A DNA stretch of 64,000 bases. Source: Halobellus sp. LT62 (GTDB lineage: Archaea > Halobacteriota > Halobacteria > Halobacteriales > Haloferacaceae). Below the pieces are notes generated by a model. It saw only the letters and a list, made by a program, of their open reading frames with translations. It was not told the DNA's origin and did no database searches. Made by a program: the position numbers and the translations under genes. Below are positions 1-8,571 of the stretch, piece by piece (the first letter of the stretch is position 1; every line of letters begins with the position of its first letter). The stretch spans positions 496,001 through 560,000 of the forward strand of contig NZ_JAYEZO010000001.1 of NCBI RefSeq assembly GCF_037031285.1. Direction: 5' to 3'.

Positions 1-72
1 ATCGAGTGGTCCCGCTCGAAGCACCCCGACGGAACGGGGCCTTTTACACCCGGGCCGACGAATCGTCGAGCG

Positions 73-1305
73 ATGTTAGACGGGGTCAACGTCGCGCTCG
101 GCGTCTCGGGCAGCATCGCGGCCGTGAAGGTCGTCGAGCTCGCCCACGAGCTGCGGCGGCAGGGTGCGGCAGTCCGCGGAGTGATGACCGAGAGCGCGCA
201 GGGGATTATCCACCCGTGGGCCGTCGAGTTCGCGACCGAGAACGATGTCGTGACGGAACTGACCGGGCGCGTCGAACACGTCGAACTCTGCGGCCGCGAG
301 GGGTGGGCCGACGTGCTGCTGCTCGCGCCCGCGACGGCGAACACGGTCGGCAAGATCGCCGGGGCCGTCGACGACACGCCCGTCACGACCTGCGCGACGA
401 CCGCGCTCGGCGCGGACCTCCCCGTCGTCGTCGCCCCCGCGATGCACGAGCCGATGTACGACCACCCGGGCGTCTTGGACGCGATCGACCGCGTCGAGTC
501 GTGGGGAGTCGACTTCGTCGACCCGCGGATCGAGGAGGGAAAGGCGAAGATCGCGACCGAGGAGGCGATCGTGACGGCCGTCGCGCGGGCGACGACCGAG
601 CCCACGCTCGCCGGTCGCCACGTCGTCGTGACCGCGGGATCGACCGCGGAGGCGATCGATCCCATTCGGATTCTCACGAACCGCGCCTCCGGGAAGACCG
701 GCCGCGCGGTCGCCCGCGCCTGTCACGTCCGCGGTGCCGACGTCACGCTCGTTCACGACGGCGGCGACGTCCACTACGCCGACTCGGTGACCGTCGAGTC
801 CGCCGCCGAGATGCGCGAGGCGGTGCTGGCGGCGCTCGGTGGCGGGGCCGGCGACGACGGCAGAAATAACGACAGCGGCGGGGATGGCGACGACAGCGGC
901 GAGGGGGCAGACGCCGCGGCCGACGCGCTCGTCTCCGCGGCCGCGATCTCTGATTACACCGTCTCGGCGGCCGACGAGAAGCTCCGTTCCGGCGAGTCGC
1001 GCACGCTCGAACTCGAACCGACGCCGAAGCTTATCGACGACGTTCGCGAGGCACATCCGACGCTCCCAATCGTCGGCTTCAAGGCCGAGACCTCCGGCGA
1101 CGACGAGGCGATGATCGAGGCGGCCCGCGGGATCTTATCGCGCTCCGATCTCGCGTTCGTCGTCGCCAACGACGCTTCGGTGATGGGCGACGACGAGACG
1201 TGGACCCTGTTCGTCGATAGCGACGACGCTTCGGAGTTCAGCGGCACGAAGACGGCGCTCGGCGGCGAGATCGCGGCGCGGCTCGCCGCGGTGCTCCGAG
1301 ACTGA
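73..1305 (+). CDS. coaBC: Bifunctional phosphopantothenoylcysteine decarboxylase / phosphopantothenate-cysteine ligase
   Basis: Makes 4'-phosphopantetheine for coenzyme A: the C-terminal CoaB half joins cysteine to 4'-phosphopantothenate and the N-terminal FMN-dependent CoaC half decarboxylates the product. Seen: the flavoprotein motif SGSIAA (residues 12-17), H69 before WAD and PATANT, and PAMHEPMY (122-129). The CoaB half begins near residue 182 with VTAGST and has NRASGKTG (203-210). The length of 410 aa is normal for the fused enzyme. A Gly/Asp-rich linker at about residues 255-283 interrupts the CoaB half and is probably a halophile-specific surface loop. The ATG at 73 is the start that begins just before the flavoprotein fold. 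Confidence 0.95.
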   Translation: MLDGVNVALGVSGSIAAVKVVELAHELRRQGAAVRGVMTESAQGIIHPWAVEFATENDVVTELTGRVEHVELCGREGWADVLLLAPATANTVGKIAGAVDDTPVTTCATTALGADLPVVVAPAMHEPMYDHPGVLDAIDRVESWGVDFVDPRIEEGKAKIATEEAIVTAVARATTEPTLAGRHVVVTAGSTAEAIDPIRILTNRASGKTGRAVARACHVRGADVTLVHDGGDVHYADSVTVESAAEMREAVLAALGGGAGDDGRNNDSGGDGDDSGEGADAAADALVSAAAISDYTVSAADEKLRSGESRTLELEPTPKLIDDVREAHPTLPIVGFKAETSGDDEAMIEAARGILSRSDLAFVVANDASVMGDDETWTLFVDSDDASEFSGTKTALGGEIAARLAAVLRD

Positions 1306-1339
1306 ACGCGGGGCGTCTCACGTCGACTGGGGAGGCCGA

Positions 1340-1609
1340 TCACTCCCGCGAGACCTCGGTAGCGTCGGCGATCACCTTGTAGACCAAGCCGATCAGGCCG
1401 GCGAGAACCGCGAGTGATCCGACGAGAACGCAGACCGCCGCCAACAGCCCTCCGACGAGTCCGGCACCACCACCGCGGAGCGCCCATCCCGACGCGAACC
1501 AACCGCCGAGCAGCGTTCCCGCGTAGCCGGCCAGTACGACCGCGTACAGCAGTACCATCTCCCGACCGAGCGCGTATGTGATCGACTCTCTGGCGGTAAT
1601 CGCGGTCAT
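1340..1609 (-). CDS. Small membrane protein of unknown function
   Basis: An 89-aa protein with about three hydrophobic segments (roughly residues 18-40, 46-66 and 66-80) separated by glycine-rich turns, ending in a short charged tail. I do not recognise the family. It is convergent with coaBC and transcribed alone. A TTAAGA-like TATA sequence lies about 28 bp before the ATG, consistent with a leaderless transcript. No function can be assigned from sequence or context. Confidence 0.7.
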   Translation of the reverse strand: MTAITARESITYALGREMVLLYAVVLAGYAGTLLGGWFASGWALRGGGAGLVGGLLAAVCVLVGSLAVLAGLIGLVYKVIADATEVSRE

Positions 1610-1726
1610 CGTCGGTGTATTCCGTCGACGCGCTCTTAATTCGTCGGGGCGCTGATTCCATCTTCGATCCGAACTGGGGACCGTCGTCTCGGACCGTCGG
1701 AATTCTGTCGAGTCGGCGTCCCGCCG

Positions 1727-2209
1727 TTACTCGTCGCCCTCGTCGAGGCAGGTGTCGAACGCGCTGTAGGGGTTCGTGTACTCGTTTCGGATGATCTCCT
1801 CTTCGACGATCTCGAACCCCAGAGAGCTGAGCTCTCTGCCGATCCGGCTCAGGTCGTCGCTGTCGCGGCCGACGGCCGTGATGTGGACGTTCTCCTCGCC
1901 GGTCATGATCTCGCGAACCGAGATCACGCCCTCGACTTCGAGCGCGCTCTCGGCGAGTCGTTCGCGCTCGGGGATGGGAGCCGTACAGAAGATGATCGTG
2001 TAGAGCTGATACCCCATCTCCTCGTAGTCGACGTCGACGTGCGTTCCGCGGATGATGCCCGCCGATTCCAGCTTCGAGATCCGGTTTCTGACGGTGCTCG
2101 CCGAGACGCCCTTCGCGTCCGCGATGTCGCTACTTGAGGTGTGTCTGGCGTCTTTCTGGAGCGCGTAGACGATGTACCGATCGAGGTCGTCGAGGTCGAC
2201 TGCGGCCAT
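1727..2209 (-). CDS. Lrp/AsnC family transcriptional regulator
   Basis: A 160-aa DNA-binding regulator. The N-terminal winged helix (residues about 5-60) contains the typical recognition-helix stretch KGVSASTVRNRISKLESAGII. It is followed by the RAM/AsnC effector domain (about 65-145). Family members sense amino acids and act as dimers or octamers. The gene sits just beyond the 3' end of an amino-acid permease gene on the same strand, so control of amino-acid transport or metabolism is likely, though the effector is unknown. The start follows a CTAAATA-type TATA box by about 25 bp. Confidence 0.92.
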   Translation of the reverse strand: MAAVDLDDLDRYIVYALQKDARHTSSSDIADAKGVSASTVRNRISKLESAGIIRGTHVDVDYEEMGYQLYTIIFCTAPIPERERLAESALEVEGVISVREIMTGEENVHITAVGRDSDDLSRIGRELSSLGFEIVEEEIIRNEYTNPYSAFDTCLDEGDE

Positions 2210-2230
2210 ACACTGTGTGCCAATCGAACC

Positions 2231-2237
2231 CTAAATA
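2231..2237 (-). promoter_or_regulatory. TATA-like box of the Lrp gene
   Basis: Read on the minus strand this is TATTTAG, about 25 bp before the ATG at 2209. That spacing fits a leaderless transcript. Confidence 0.5.
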
Positions 2238-2288
2238 GGTGTTGTGCTCGCGGACGGCGGGATCGGCGGCGTTCGATACGCCGGCAGG

Positions 2289-4502
2289 TTAGAACAAGCG
2301 CCGTTCGAGCGCGCGCGCGAGGCGGCCCCGTAACTCCGATTCCTGCTGGTGGACGACGAGCACCGGGCTGTCGGTCCCGGTGAGGTACGCGGCGATCGCG
2401 TCGTTCGTCCGTTCGGCCGCGCTGACGACGAGGAGATCCGCGTCCGAGAGGTCGTCGCTCGCGCCGTTTCGGAGGCTGTCGCCGAACGGAACGCAGCTTT
2501 CGACCGGCACGGAACAGAGCGCCGCGACCGCGGCGTGATAATCCCGAAGGGTCTTGCCCTCGATGTCGGAGGCGTCCCCGCGTCCCGCGTACGCGAGCCT
2601 GATCGATCCGCCCGCGGCCACCGCGATCGCGTCGGCGACGGCGATCTTCGCCGGATCGTACGGGCCCTCGTCTGAGAGGACGCCCACGACATCGCACTCG
2701 CCCAACCCGTTCGCGCCGGGGTTCAACAGGCTGACGTCGCAAGGGGCGTGGCGGAGTACCCACTCGACGTCGGAGCCGAAGAGCAGCCCGCGGAGTCCGG
2801 CGGGCGAGGCGGCCTCCTCCATCAAGAGCAGATCCGCTTCCTCGTGGTCGGCGTAGTTGACGATCGCGTGACGGACGTCGTGGCAGACGATCGTTCCGCT
2901 GCTGACGGGAACGTCGAACTCCGCGTCGAGCTCGCTCGTCTGCGCCTCGAACCGGACGTCGGCGGGCGATTCGGTTTCGGAAGCGTACGTCAGCGAGACC
3001 TGATCGGGGACTTGTTCGAACCGCGCGACGACGACCTCGCCGTCGTTCGCGCGGGCGACGGCCGCGGCGATCCGGACGAACCAGCGCTCCTCTTCCTTCG
3101 AGAGTTCGTGATCGAGGGCGACGAGCACGCGGTGGTCGCGCTCGACCACGTCGATCGTCTCCCGCGTCCGGTCGACGGCGTTGCGGCCGACCTGCCTGCG
3201 GACCGCGTCGACGGCCGCGCCCTCGCGGTCGACCCGGTTTCGACCGTACACGGCGAACCAGCCGACGCCCGCGGCGGTCAGCACCACCGCGCCGACGAGC
3301 GGCACGGTTCCCATCTGCGTCAACAGGACGAGGCCGCCGACCGCCCCGGCGACCTGCATCCACGGGTACAGCGGCGCGGTGTAGCTCGGCTCGTACTCTG
3401 CGCTGCCCTCGCGGAACGCGACGACAGCGAGGTTGATCAGGACGAAAACCAGTATCTGGAAGGCGCTCGCGAGCTTCGCGATCTCGAGCAGCGGAACGAA
3501 CGCGATTAGGAGGAGCAACACGACCCCGGTGAGCGTGATCGAGTTCGACGGCGTGCCGAACCGGTCGCTGATCGTAGCCATCGCGTCGGGAACGAGGTCG
3601 TCGCGCGCCATCGCGAAGGGGTAGCGCGACGACGAGAGAATCCCCGCGTTCGCCGTGCTCACGAGCGCGAGAATCGCCGCGAGAACGACCGCGATCACGC
3701 CGGCGGTCCCGAGCGTCGCATCGGCGGCGAGCGCCATCGGCGTGTCGCTGTCGGCGATCGTCACGGGGTCGGTGACGCCGATCATCACCGTCACGATGAG
3801 CGCGTAGAGGATCGTGGTGAACACCAGCGAACCCAAGATCCCGATCGGGATGTTCCGATCCGGATTCGAAACCTCCTCTGCGACGCTCGCGACCTTCGTC
3901 ACGCCGGCGTAGGAGACGAAGACGAGCCCGGTCGCCTCTAACAGCCCGCCCGCGCCGCCGGTGAAGAACGGCGCGTAGTTCGATCCCCGCACCGAGGGCA
4001 CGCCGCCGATCACGAACCACACGAGCGCGGCGAGCATCACGATCACGATGCCGACCTGCAACCGCCCGGTCTGCTTCGCGCCCAGCAGGTTTACGAGGAC
4101 GAGCAGGACCGCGAGCGCGAGCGCAACCGGCGTCGTGACGCTCGGCGGGACGTCGAACAGGAGCAGCAGGTACGGTACGCCGCCGACGAGCGCGAGCGCG
4201 CCCTTGAACGACAGCGCGAACCACGTGCCGATCCCGGCGACGGTGCCGAGAAGCGGGCCCATCCCGCGTTCGATGAACAGGTACGTCCCGCCGGCCTCGG
4301 GCATCGCGGTCGCCATCTCGGATTTCGAGACCGCCGCCGGGAGCACGATCGCGCCCGCGAGGAGGTACGCGAGGATGACCGCCGGTCCGGCGATGTCGAC
4401 TGCGAGCGCGGGCAGGATGAAGATGCCGCTGCCGACCATCGCGCCGATGCTGATCGCGAGCACCGCGTAGAGGCCGAGGTCGCGTTCGAGCTCCTTCGTC
4501 AC
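2289..4502 (-). CDS. APC family amino-acid permease fused to two UspA-like domains
   Basis: A 737-aa transporter. Residues about 1-430 form the APC fold with some 12 membrane segments, beginning with the substrate-site motif GSGIFILP in TM1. Residues about 450-737 carry two universal-stress-protein-like domains in the cytoplasm. This fusion is common in haloarchaea and is thought to couple transport to nucleotide binding. The start is a GTG (ACG AAG GAG follows) with a G-rich Shine-Dalgarno-like stretch upstream. The neighbouring Lrp regulator and the palindrome at 4670-4684 suggest amino-acid-dependent control. The substrate is unknown. Confidence 0.93.
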   Translation of the reverse strand: MTKELERDLGLYAVLAISIGAMVGSGIFILPALAVDIAGPAVILAYLLAGAIVLPAAVSKSEMATAMPEAGGTYLFIERGMGPLLGTVAGIGTWFALSFKGALALVGGVPYLLLLFDVPPSVTTPVALALAVLLVLVNLLGAKQTGRLQVGIVIVMLAALVWFVIGGVPSVRGSNYAPFFTGGAGGLLEATGLVFVSYAGVTKVASVAEEVSNPDRNIPIGILGSLVFTTILYALIVTVMIGVTDPVTIADSDTPMALAADATLGTAGVIAVVLAAILALVSTANAGILSSSRYPFAMARDDLVPDAMATISDRFGTPSNSITLTGVVLLLLIAFVPLLEIAKLASAFQILVFVLINLAVVAFREGSAEYEPSYTAPLYPWMQVAGAVGGLVLLTQMGTVPLVGAVVLTAAGVGWFAVYGRNRVDREGAAVDAVRRQVGRNAVDRTRETIDVVERDHRVLVALDHELSKEEERWFVRIAAAVARANDGEVVVARFEQVPDQVSLTYASETESPADVRFEAQTSELDAEFDVPVSSGTIVCHDVRHAIVNYADHEEADLLLMEEAASPAGLRGLLFGSDVEWVLRHAPCDVSLLNPGANGLGECDVVGVLSDEGPYDPAKIAVADAIAVAAGGSIRLAYAGRGDASDIEGKTLRDYHAAVAALCSVPVESCVPFGDSLRNGASDDLSDADLLVVSAAERTNDAIAAYLTGTDSPVLVVHQQESELRGRLARALERRLF

Positions 4503-4810
4503 GTCAGTTCGCCCCCCTCACCGGTGCCGCGCTCCTCGATATCGCGACCGTTTTGTTCTCTGATCGATCGTCGTCATCGGGTGTGTGTCCTCTCATCGTG
4601 TGGTGTCACGGGACGGCACAGGCAGCAGTCACGTATTCGAACTAACGGACAGAACAAAATAAGAACTTCGAACAGTTGCTGTTCCGTCCTCGAATGTCCA
4701 CTAAATTCTCGAATCGTTAATCGTGTCGAACCGACACGCCGAGCTGTGGTGGTTCATCCAATGGGTGTCGACGAACGCGGAGAGGAGGCGAAGAAGGGGC
4801 GGAATCGTAG
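4503..4810. promoter_or_regulatory. Non-coding spacer with promoter region of the permease
   Basis: A 308-bp gap between the permease start and the end of the mrp operon. The part at about 4620-4720 is clearly AT-richer than its surroundings. It holds a minus-strand TATA-like CTTATTTTG near 4655 and the palindrome at 4670-4684. A permease transcript starting there would have a leader of roughly 120 nt, unlike most genes in this window. I see no conserved ORF in it. Confidence 0.45.
4670..4684. promoter_or_regulatory. Palindrome GAACAG-N3-CTGTTC, possible operator
   Basis: A perfect 6-bp inverted repeat with a 3-bp spacer, next to a TATA-like sequence on the permease-facing strand. Its size and symmetry suit binding of a dimeric regulator such as the adjacent Lrp protein. 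That link is inference. Confidence 0.35.
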
Positions 4811-6643
4811 TTAGAGCAAGCCGACGAGCGTCGCACCCAAGACCGCCAGCACGAGGAGGACGCTCGTCGCGATGCCCGCCCGGAGGCTGCCGTCGCGGAG
4901 CGCGTCTTCGTCGCTGCCGACGAGCGCACGCAGCGGTCCACGGATCGTCCCGTACGGGTCGCCCGCCGCGGCGAGCGCCGCGTTCGCCGTATCGACAGCG
5001 ACGCGGTCGACCGCGGCGAACAGTTCGGTGACGCCCCGGACGAGACCGCGCATTCCGTAGAACGTCAGCGGTTCGATCACGCTATCGACGTCGACGCCGG
5101 GGCCGACCTTCGAGAGCGGCTTTTTGAGAGCCGCGAAGCCGACGACGCCGAGCGCCGCCAAGAGGAAGCCCTCCCCGAGGTGGCCCGTCGTGAACGGGTG
5201 GGCATCGGCCGTGCTGCCGGGCAGCAGTGCGAACAGTGCGTCGGGGTAGAGGCCGAGCGCCACACACAGCGCGGCGACGCCCAGCATCGCGACGCGCTGG
5301 CCGGTGACCGACCGACGAACGTTCCACGATCCTTTGCTCTCCTTGAGGAACGCGTAGTAGCCGAACTTGATGAACGACATGAACGTCCCGACGCCCGCGG
5401 CGAGCAGGATGTAGAAGATCCCGTCTAAGTGCTCGTTGTGCGCGGCCGCGGTGATCATCCCCTTGCTCACGAACCCGTTGAACCCGGGGAAGCCGCTGAT
5501 CGACAGCGCCGCGACAGTGAAGGCGAGCGCGGTCACTGGCAGCGTCCGACCGAGGCCACCGAGGTACTTCAGGCGGTTCTCGCCGGTCCGCGCGATCACG
5601 ACGCCCGCGGTCATGAACAGGAGCGCCTTGTAGAGGATGTGGTTGAACACGTGCGCGAACGCCCCGGCTGTCGCGAGCGCCGTTCCGACGCCGACGCCCG
5701 CGACCATATAGCCGACCTGCGATTGGATGTGATACGAGAGGAGCCGTCGCATATCGTCCTGCAAGAGCGCGTAGACGACGCCGACGAGCGCCATCGCCGA
5801 ACCCATATACGCGATCGCGAGGTTGCCGTCGGGGAAGGCCCGCGCCAGCCCGTATACCCCTGTTTTGGTCGTGTAGACCGAGAGGAAGACGCTCGCGGCG
5901 ACGTGCGGGCGCGGGTAGGTGTCGGGCAGCCACGTGTGCAGGCCGACGAAGCCGACGTTGACGCCGATTCCGACGGCCGCGAGGACGGCCGGAACGCCGG
6001 CGACGATCCCGTCGCTCGCGCTGAAGAGGAACGAGCCGACGCTCGCGTAGTGCCAGACGACCGCAGCCATCAGCAGGCTGCCGCCGAGGCCGTGATAGAT
6101 TGCGTACCGGAAGCCCGCACGGACCGCCTCGCCGCCGTAGTCCCACACGAGGAGGGTGCTCGTGACGGCCATCAGCTCCCAGAAGAACACCATCGTCAGC
6201 CAGTCGCCGGCGAAGACGGCTCCGATACTGGTGCCGACGTAGCCGAGTGCGAACGCGGTCTGACGGTTCCGCGCGTCCGAGGAGTACGAGTACAGCACGG
6301 CGGCAGCGCCGATGAAGCCGAAGATGACGCCCATCAGCTTCGAGAAGGCGTCGACGTGGAACAGCACCGCGTCGAAGCCAAGGAACGTGACGGGGAGGTA
6401 CGTCCCCGCGGGCGCGAGGAGCGCCCAGACGGCGACGCCGCCCGTCGCCAACACCCCGAGTGCGTGGCCGAGTTTCCGCAAGAGGACCGGCAGCACGAGC
6501 GCGACGGCGAGCACCACGAACGCCGGCGGGATCGCGGTCGGAACGTCGGCCGTCGGAATCGACACCGACGGCTCGCTGGCGAGGACCGTCGCGGCGTCGA
6601 GCGTCGACGCGGCGAGTACCGACGTCACAGGCGAGAGACTCAT
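4811..6643 (-). CDS. Mrp/complex I-type proton-conducting antiporter subunit (610 aa)
   Basis: The last gene of the mrp operon, a MrpA/MrpD/NuoL/M/N-like polytopic membrane protein. Motifs of the proton_antipo_M domain are visible: FFWELMAVTSTLLVW, GFVGLHTWLPDTYP, LLQDDMRRLLSYHIQSQVGY, HVFNHILYKALLFMTAG and SGFPGFNGFVSKG. These include Lys, His and Glu residues typical of the proton path. A C-terminal extension with a final membrane helix follows. The chosen ATG (MSLSPVT) overlaps the stop of the upstream gene as ATGA, indicating translational coupling. It acts in the cytoplasmic membrane in Na+/H+ exchange. Confidence 0.93.
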   Translation of the reverse strand: MSLSPVTSVLAASTLDAATVLASEPSVSIPTADVPTAIPPAFVVLAVALVLPVLLRKLGHALGVLATGGVAVWALLAPAGTYLPVTFLGFDAVLFHVDAFSKLMGVIFGFIGAAAVLYSYSSDARNRQTAFALGYVGTSIGAVFAGDWLTMVFFWELMAVTSTLLVWDYGGEAVRAGFRYAIYHGLGGSLLMAAVVWHYASVGSFLFSASDGIVAGVPAVLAAVGIGVNVGFVGLHTWLPDTYPRPHVAASVFLSVYTTKTGVYGLARAFPDGNLAIAYMGSAMALVGVVYALLQDDMRRLLSYHIQSQVGYMVAGVGVGTALATAGAFAHVFNHILYKALLFMTAGVVIARTGENRLKYLGGLGRTLPVTALAFTVAALSISGFPGFNGFVSKGMITAAAHNEHLDGIFYILLAAGVGTFMSFIKFGYYAFLKESKGSWNVRRSVTGQRVAMLGVAALCVALGLYPDALFALLPGSTADAHPFTTGHLGEGFLLAALGVVGFAALKKPLSKVGPGVDVDSVIEPLTFYGMRGLVRGVTELFAAVDRVAVDTANAALAAAGDPYGTIRGPLRALVGSDEDALRDGSLRAGIATSVLLVLAVLGATLVGLL

Positions 6644-8571
6644 CAGAACACCACCCCCGTCGCGTCGGCGACGACGCGCTGGACCAAGGCGAGGAACACC
6701 ATCCCCCGCGGCGCGATACCGAGCGCGATCGCACCGACGACTGCGGCCGTGATCGGTCCGAGCATGAACCACGTGCTCTCCTCGCCGAAGCCGCGGCGCT
6801 CCCAACCGGACGGCGGCGGGCCGCCGTGGTGGTCGTGGTCGCCGTGGTCGTCGGCGTCGTGACTGTCCGGGTCGTCGTGCTCGGCGTCGTGCGCGGTCTC
6901 GGCGTGGTCGCGGTCTCCTCCGTCGTCATCCGCGCCAGTGGTATCCGCGCCGAGATGGTCGCTCGGGTTCCGATCGACCGCGTAGTCGCCCTCGACGCGG
7001 GCGTCGATCTCGACTCGGCCCTCGCCCTCGGACGGTTCGATGTCGGGTTCGATCCGGTCGGCGGCGTCGATCGGGACGTCCGGATCGATCTCGGGCTCGT
7101 CGCTGTCGGCGGCTGCGTCCTTCGGCTCGCTATCGGACGCGTCTGCGTCGCCCTCAGCCTCGTCGACCCGCTCGCCGCCGTCGGCGGCGAGTCGCGTGCC
7201 CCCGATCGGGAACTCGATGAGCGGCTTGGCGTCGGAGTCCTCCGGCGTCTGGAAGAACGCTTGGTAGACGACCGGCCAGAAGTACCCGATATTCAGGAGC
7301 CCCGAGACCAGTAGCACGCCCACGAAGATCGCGTTGCCGCCGTCGATGGCTCCGATTAGGAGATACCACTTGCTCACGAACCCGGCGACCAGCGGGAGCC
7401 CGGCCATCCCGAGGCTGGCGACGCCGAAGGCGGCCATCGTGAGCGGCATTCGTTTTCCAATGCCGGCCATCTCGCTGATGTCGTCGGTGTGCGTCTCGAC
7501 GTGGATCGCGCCCGCGCAAAAGAACAGGGTGAGCTTCATAAACGCGTGCGCCGGGATGTGGAGCAGCCCGCCGATCAGCGCGGCGGGCGAGAGCAGGCCC
7601 AGTCCGAGCACGATGTAGGAGAGTTGGCTGATCGTCGAGTACGCGAGCCGCCGCTTCAGGTTATCTTGACGAAGGGCGATGACGCTGGACACGACGATCG
7701 TAATCGCGGCGACCGCCGCCAGCGGGAGCCCGACGCCCAGCTGTTGGACCGTTTCGGGCCCGAACACGTCGAGGACGACGCGCGCGATGCCGAAGACGCC
7801 ACTCTTGACGACGGCCACGGCGTGCAGCAGCCCCGAGACGGGCGTCGGCGCGACCATCGCGTCCGGCAGCCACGAGTGAACCGGAATCAGCGCGGCCTTC
7901 ACGCCGAAGCCGCCCGCCAAGAGCGCGAACGCCGCGCGGGCAACCAGCGGGTCGGCCGTCGCCAGATCGGCGATGCCGCCGGGGGTGAACGCGACCGTGC
8001 CGGTCGTCGAGAAGACGAGGACCGTCCCCGCCAACACCGCGACGCCGCCGCCGAAGGTGTAGGTGAGGTACTTCCGCCCGGCCGCGCGCGCTTCGTCGCT
8101 CTCGTCGTGGGCGACGAGGGGGTACGTCGCGACCGTCAGCAGCTCGTAGAAGACGTACAGCGCGACGAGGTTCGACGCGAACGCGACGCCGAGCGCCGCG
8201 CCGACGCTGCCCGCGAACGCCGCGAAGTAGCGGGTCTGAGAGTGCTCGTCGAGCCCGCGCATATAGCCGATGCTGTAGAAGCTCGTGACGAGCCAGAGCG
8301 TGCTCGCGAGCAGCGCGAAGATCATCCCGAGCGGGTCCGCGCGCAGCGTCAGTTCGATACCGGGGACGAACGTGCCCAGCCGCGAGACGTGGATCGTTCC
8401 GGACAGCGCCGCCGGGACGAGACTGGCGACGATACCGAACGTCGCGAGCGCGGTGAGGATCGTGAAGCCCTCCCGGACGTTGGGCCTCCGGTGCGATGCG
8501 ACGATCGTGAGAATACCGAGGGCGGGGAGCAGCACCGCCGCCAGCGGCCTGAGAGAGTCAATTTCGCTCAT
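6643..8571 (-). CDS. Mrp antiporter MrpD-like subunit with long His/Asp-rich insert (642 aa)
   Basis: A second NuoL/M/N-type antiporter subunit. The core (residues about 1-440) has FYSIGYM, YELLTVATYPLVAH, GGFGVKAALIPVHSWLPDA, ALRQDNLKRRLAYSTISQLSY and HAFMKLTLFFCAG. From about 445 to 588 the membrane fold is interrupted by a very acidic linker whose end (about 551-585) is rich in His and Asp. A final hydrophobic helix follows. The frame stays open and starts and stops overlap both neighbours (ATGA), so this is a true insertion, not a frameshift. The linker may bind divalent cations or simply solvate in high salt. Confidence 0.92.
   Translation of the reverse strand: MSEIDSLRPLAAVLLPALGILTIVASHRRPNVREGFTILTALATFGIVASLVPAALSGTIHVSRLGTFVPGIELTLRADPLGMIFALLASTLWLVTSFYSIGYMRGLDEHSQTRYFAAFAGSVGAALGVAFASNLVALYVFYELLTVATYPLVAHDESDEARAAGRKYLTYTFGGGVAVLAGTVLVFSTTGTVAFTPGGIADLATADPLVARAAFALLAGGFGVKAALIPVHSWLPDAMVAPTPVSGLLHAVAVVKSGVFGIARVVLDVFGPETVQQLGVGLPLAAVAAITIVVSSVIALRQDNLKRRLAYSTISQLSYIVLGLGLLSPAALIGGLLHIPAHAFMKLTLFFCAGAIHVETHTDDISEMAGIGKRMPLTMAAFGVASLGMAGLPLVAGFVSKWYLLIGAIDGGNAIFVGVLLVSGLLNIGYFWPVVYQAFFQTPEDSDAKPLIEFPIGGTRLAADGGERVDEAEGDADASDSEPKDAAADSDEPEIDPDVPIDAADRIEPDIEPSEGEGRVEIDARVEGDYAVDRNPSDHLGADTTGADDDGGDRDHAETAHDAEHDDPDSHDADDHGDHDHHGGPPPSGWERRGFGEESTWFMLGPITAAVVGAIALGIAPRGMVFLALVQRVVADATGVVF

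Noticed and set aside
1924-4224. 766-aa minus-strand frame across the Lrp and permease genes
   Set aside because: It is in another frame of the permease gene, very rich in Arg and Pro, and lacks any domain pattern. High-GC shadow frame.
5429-6862. 477-aa plus-strand frame in the mrp operon
   Set aside because: Antisense shadow of two antiporter genes; charged low-complexity composition.
6643-8571. Frameshift or fusion in the MrpD-like gene
   Set aside because: The hydrophilic insert is in frame, ends in a normal membrane helix, and both neighbouring overlaps are intact.
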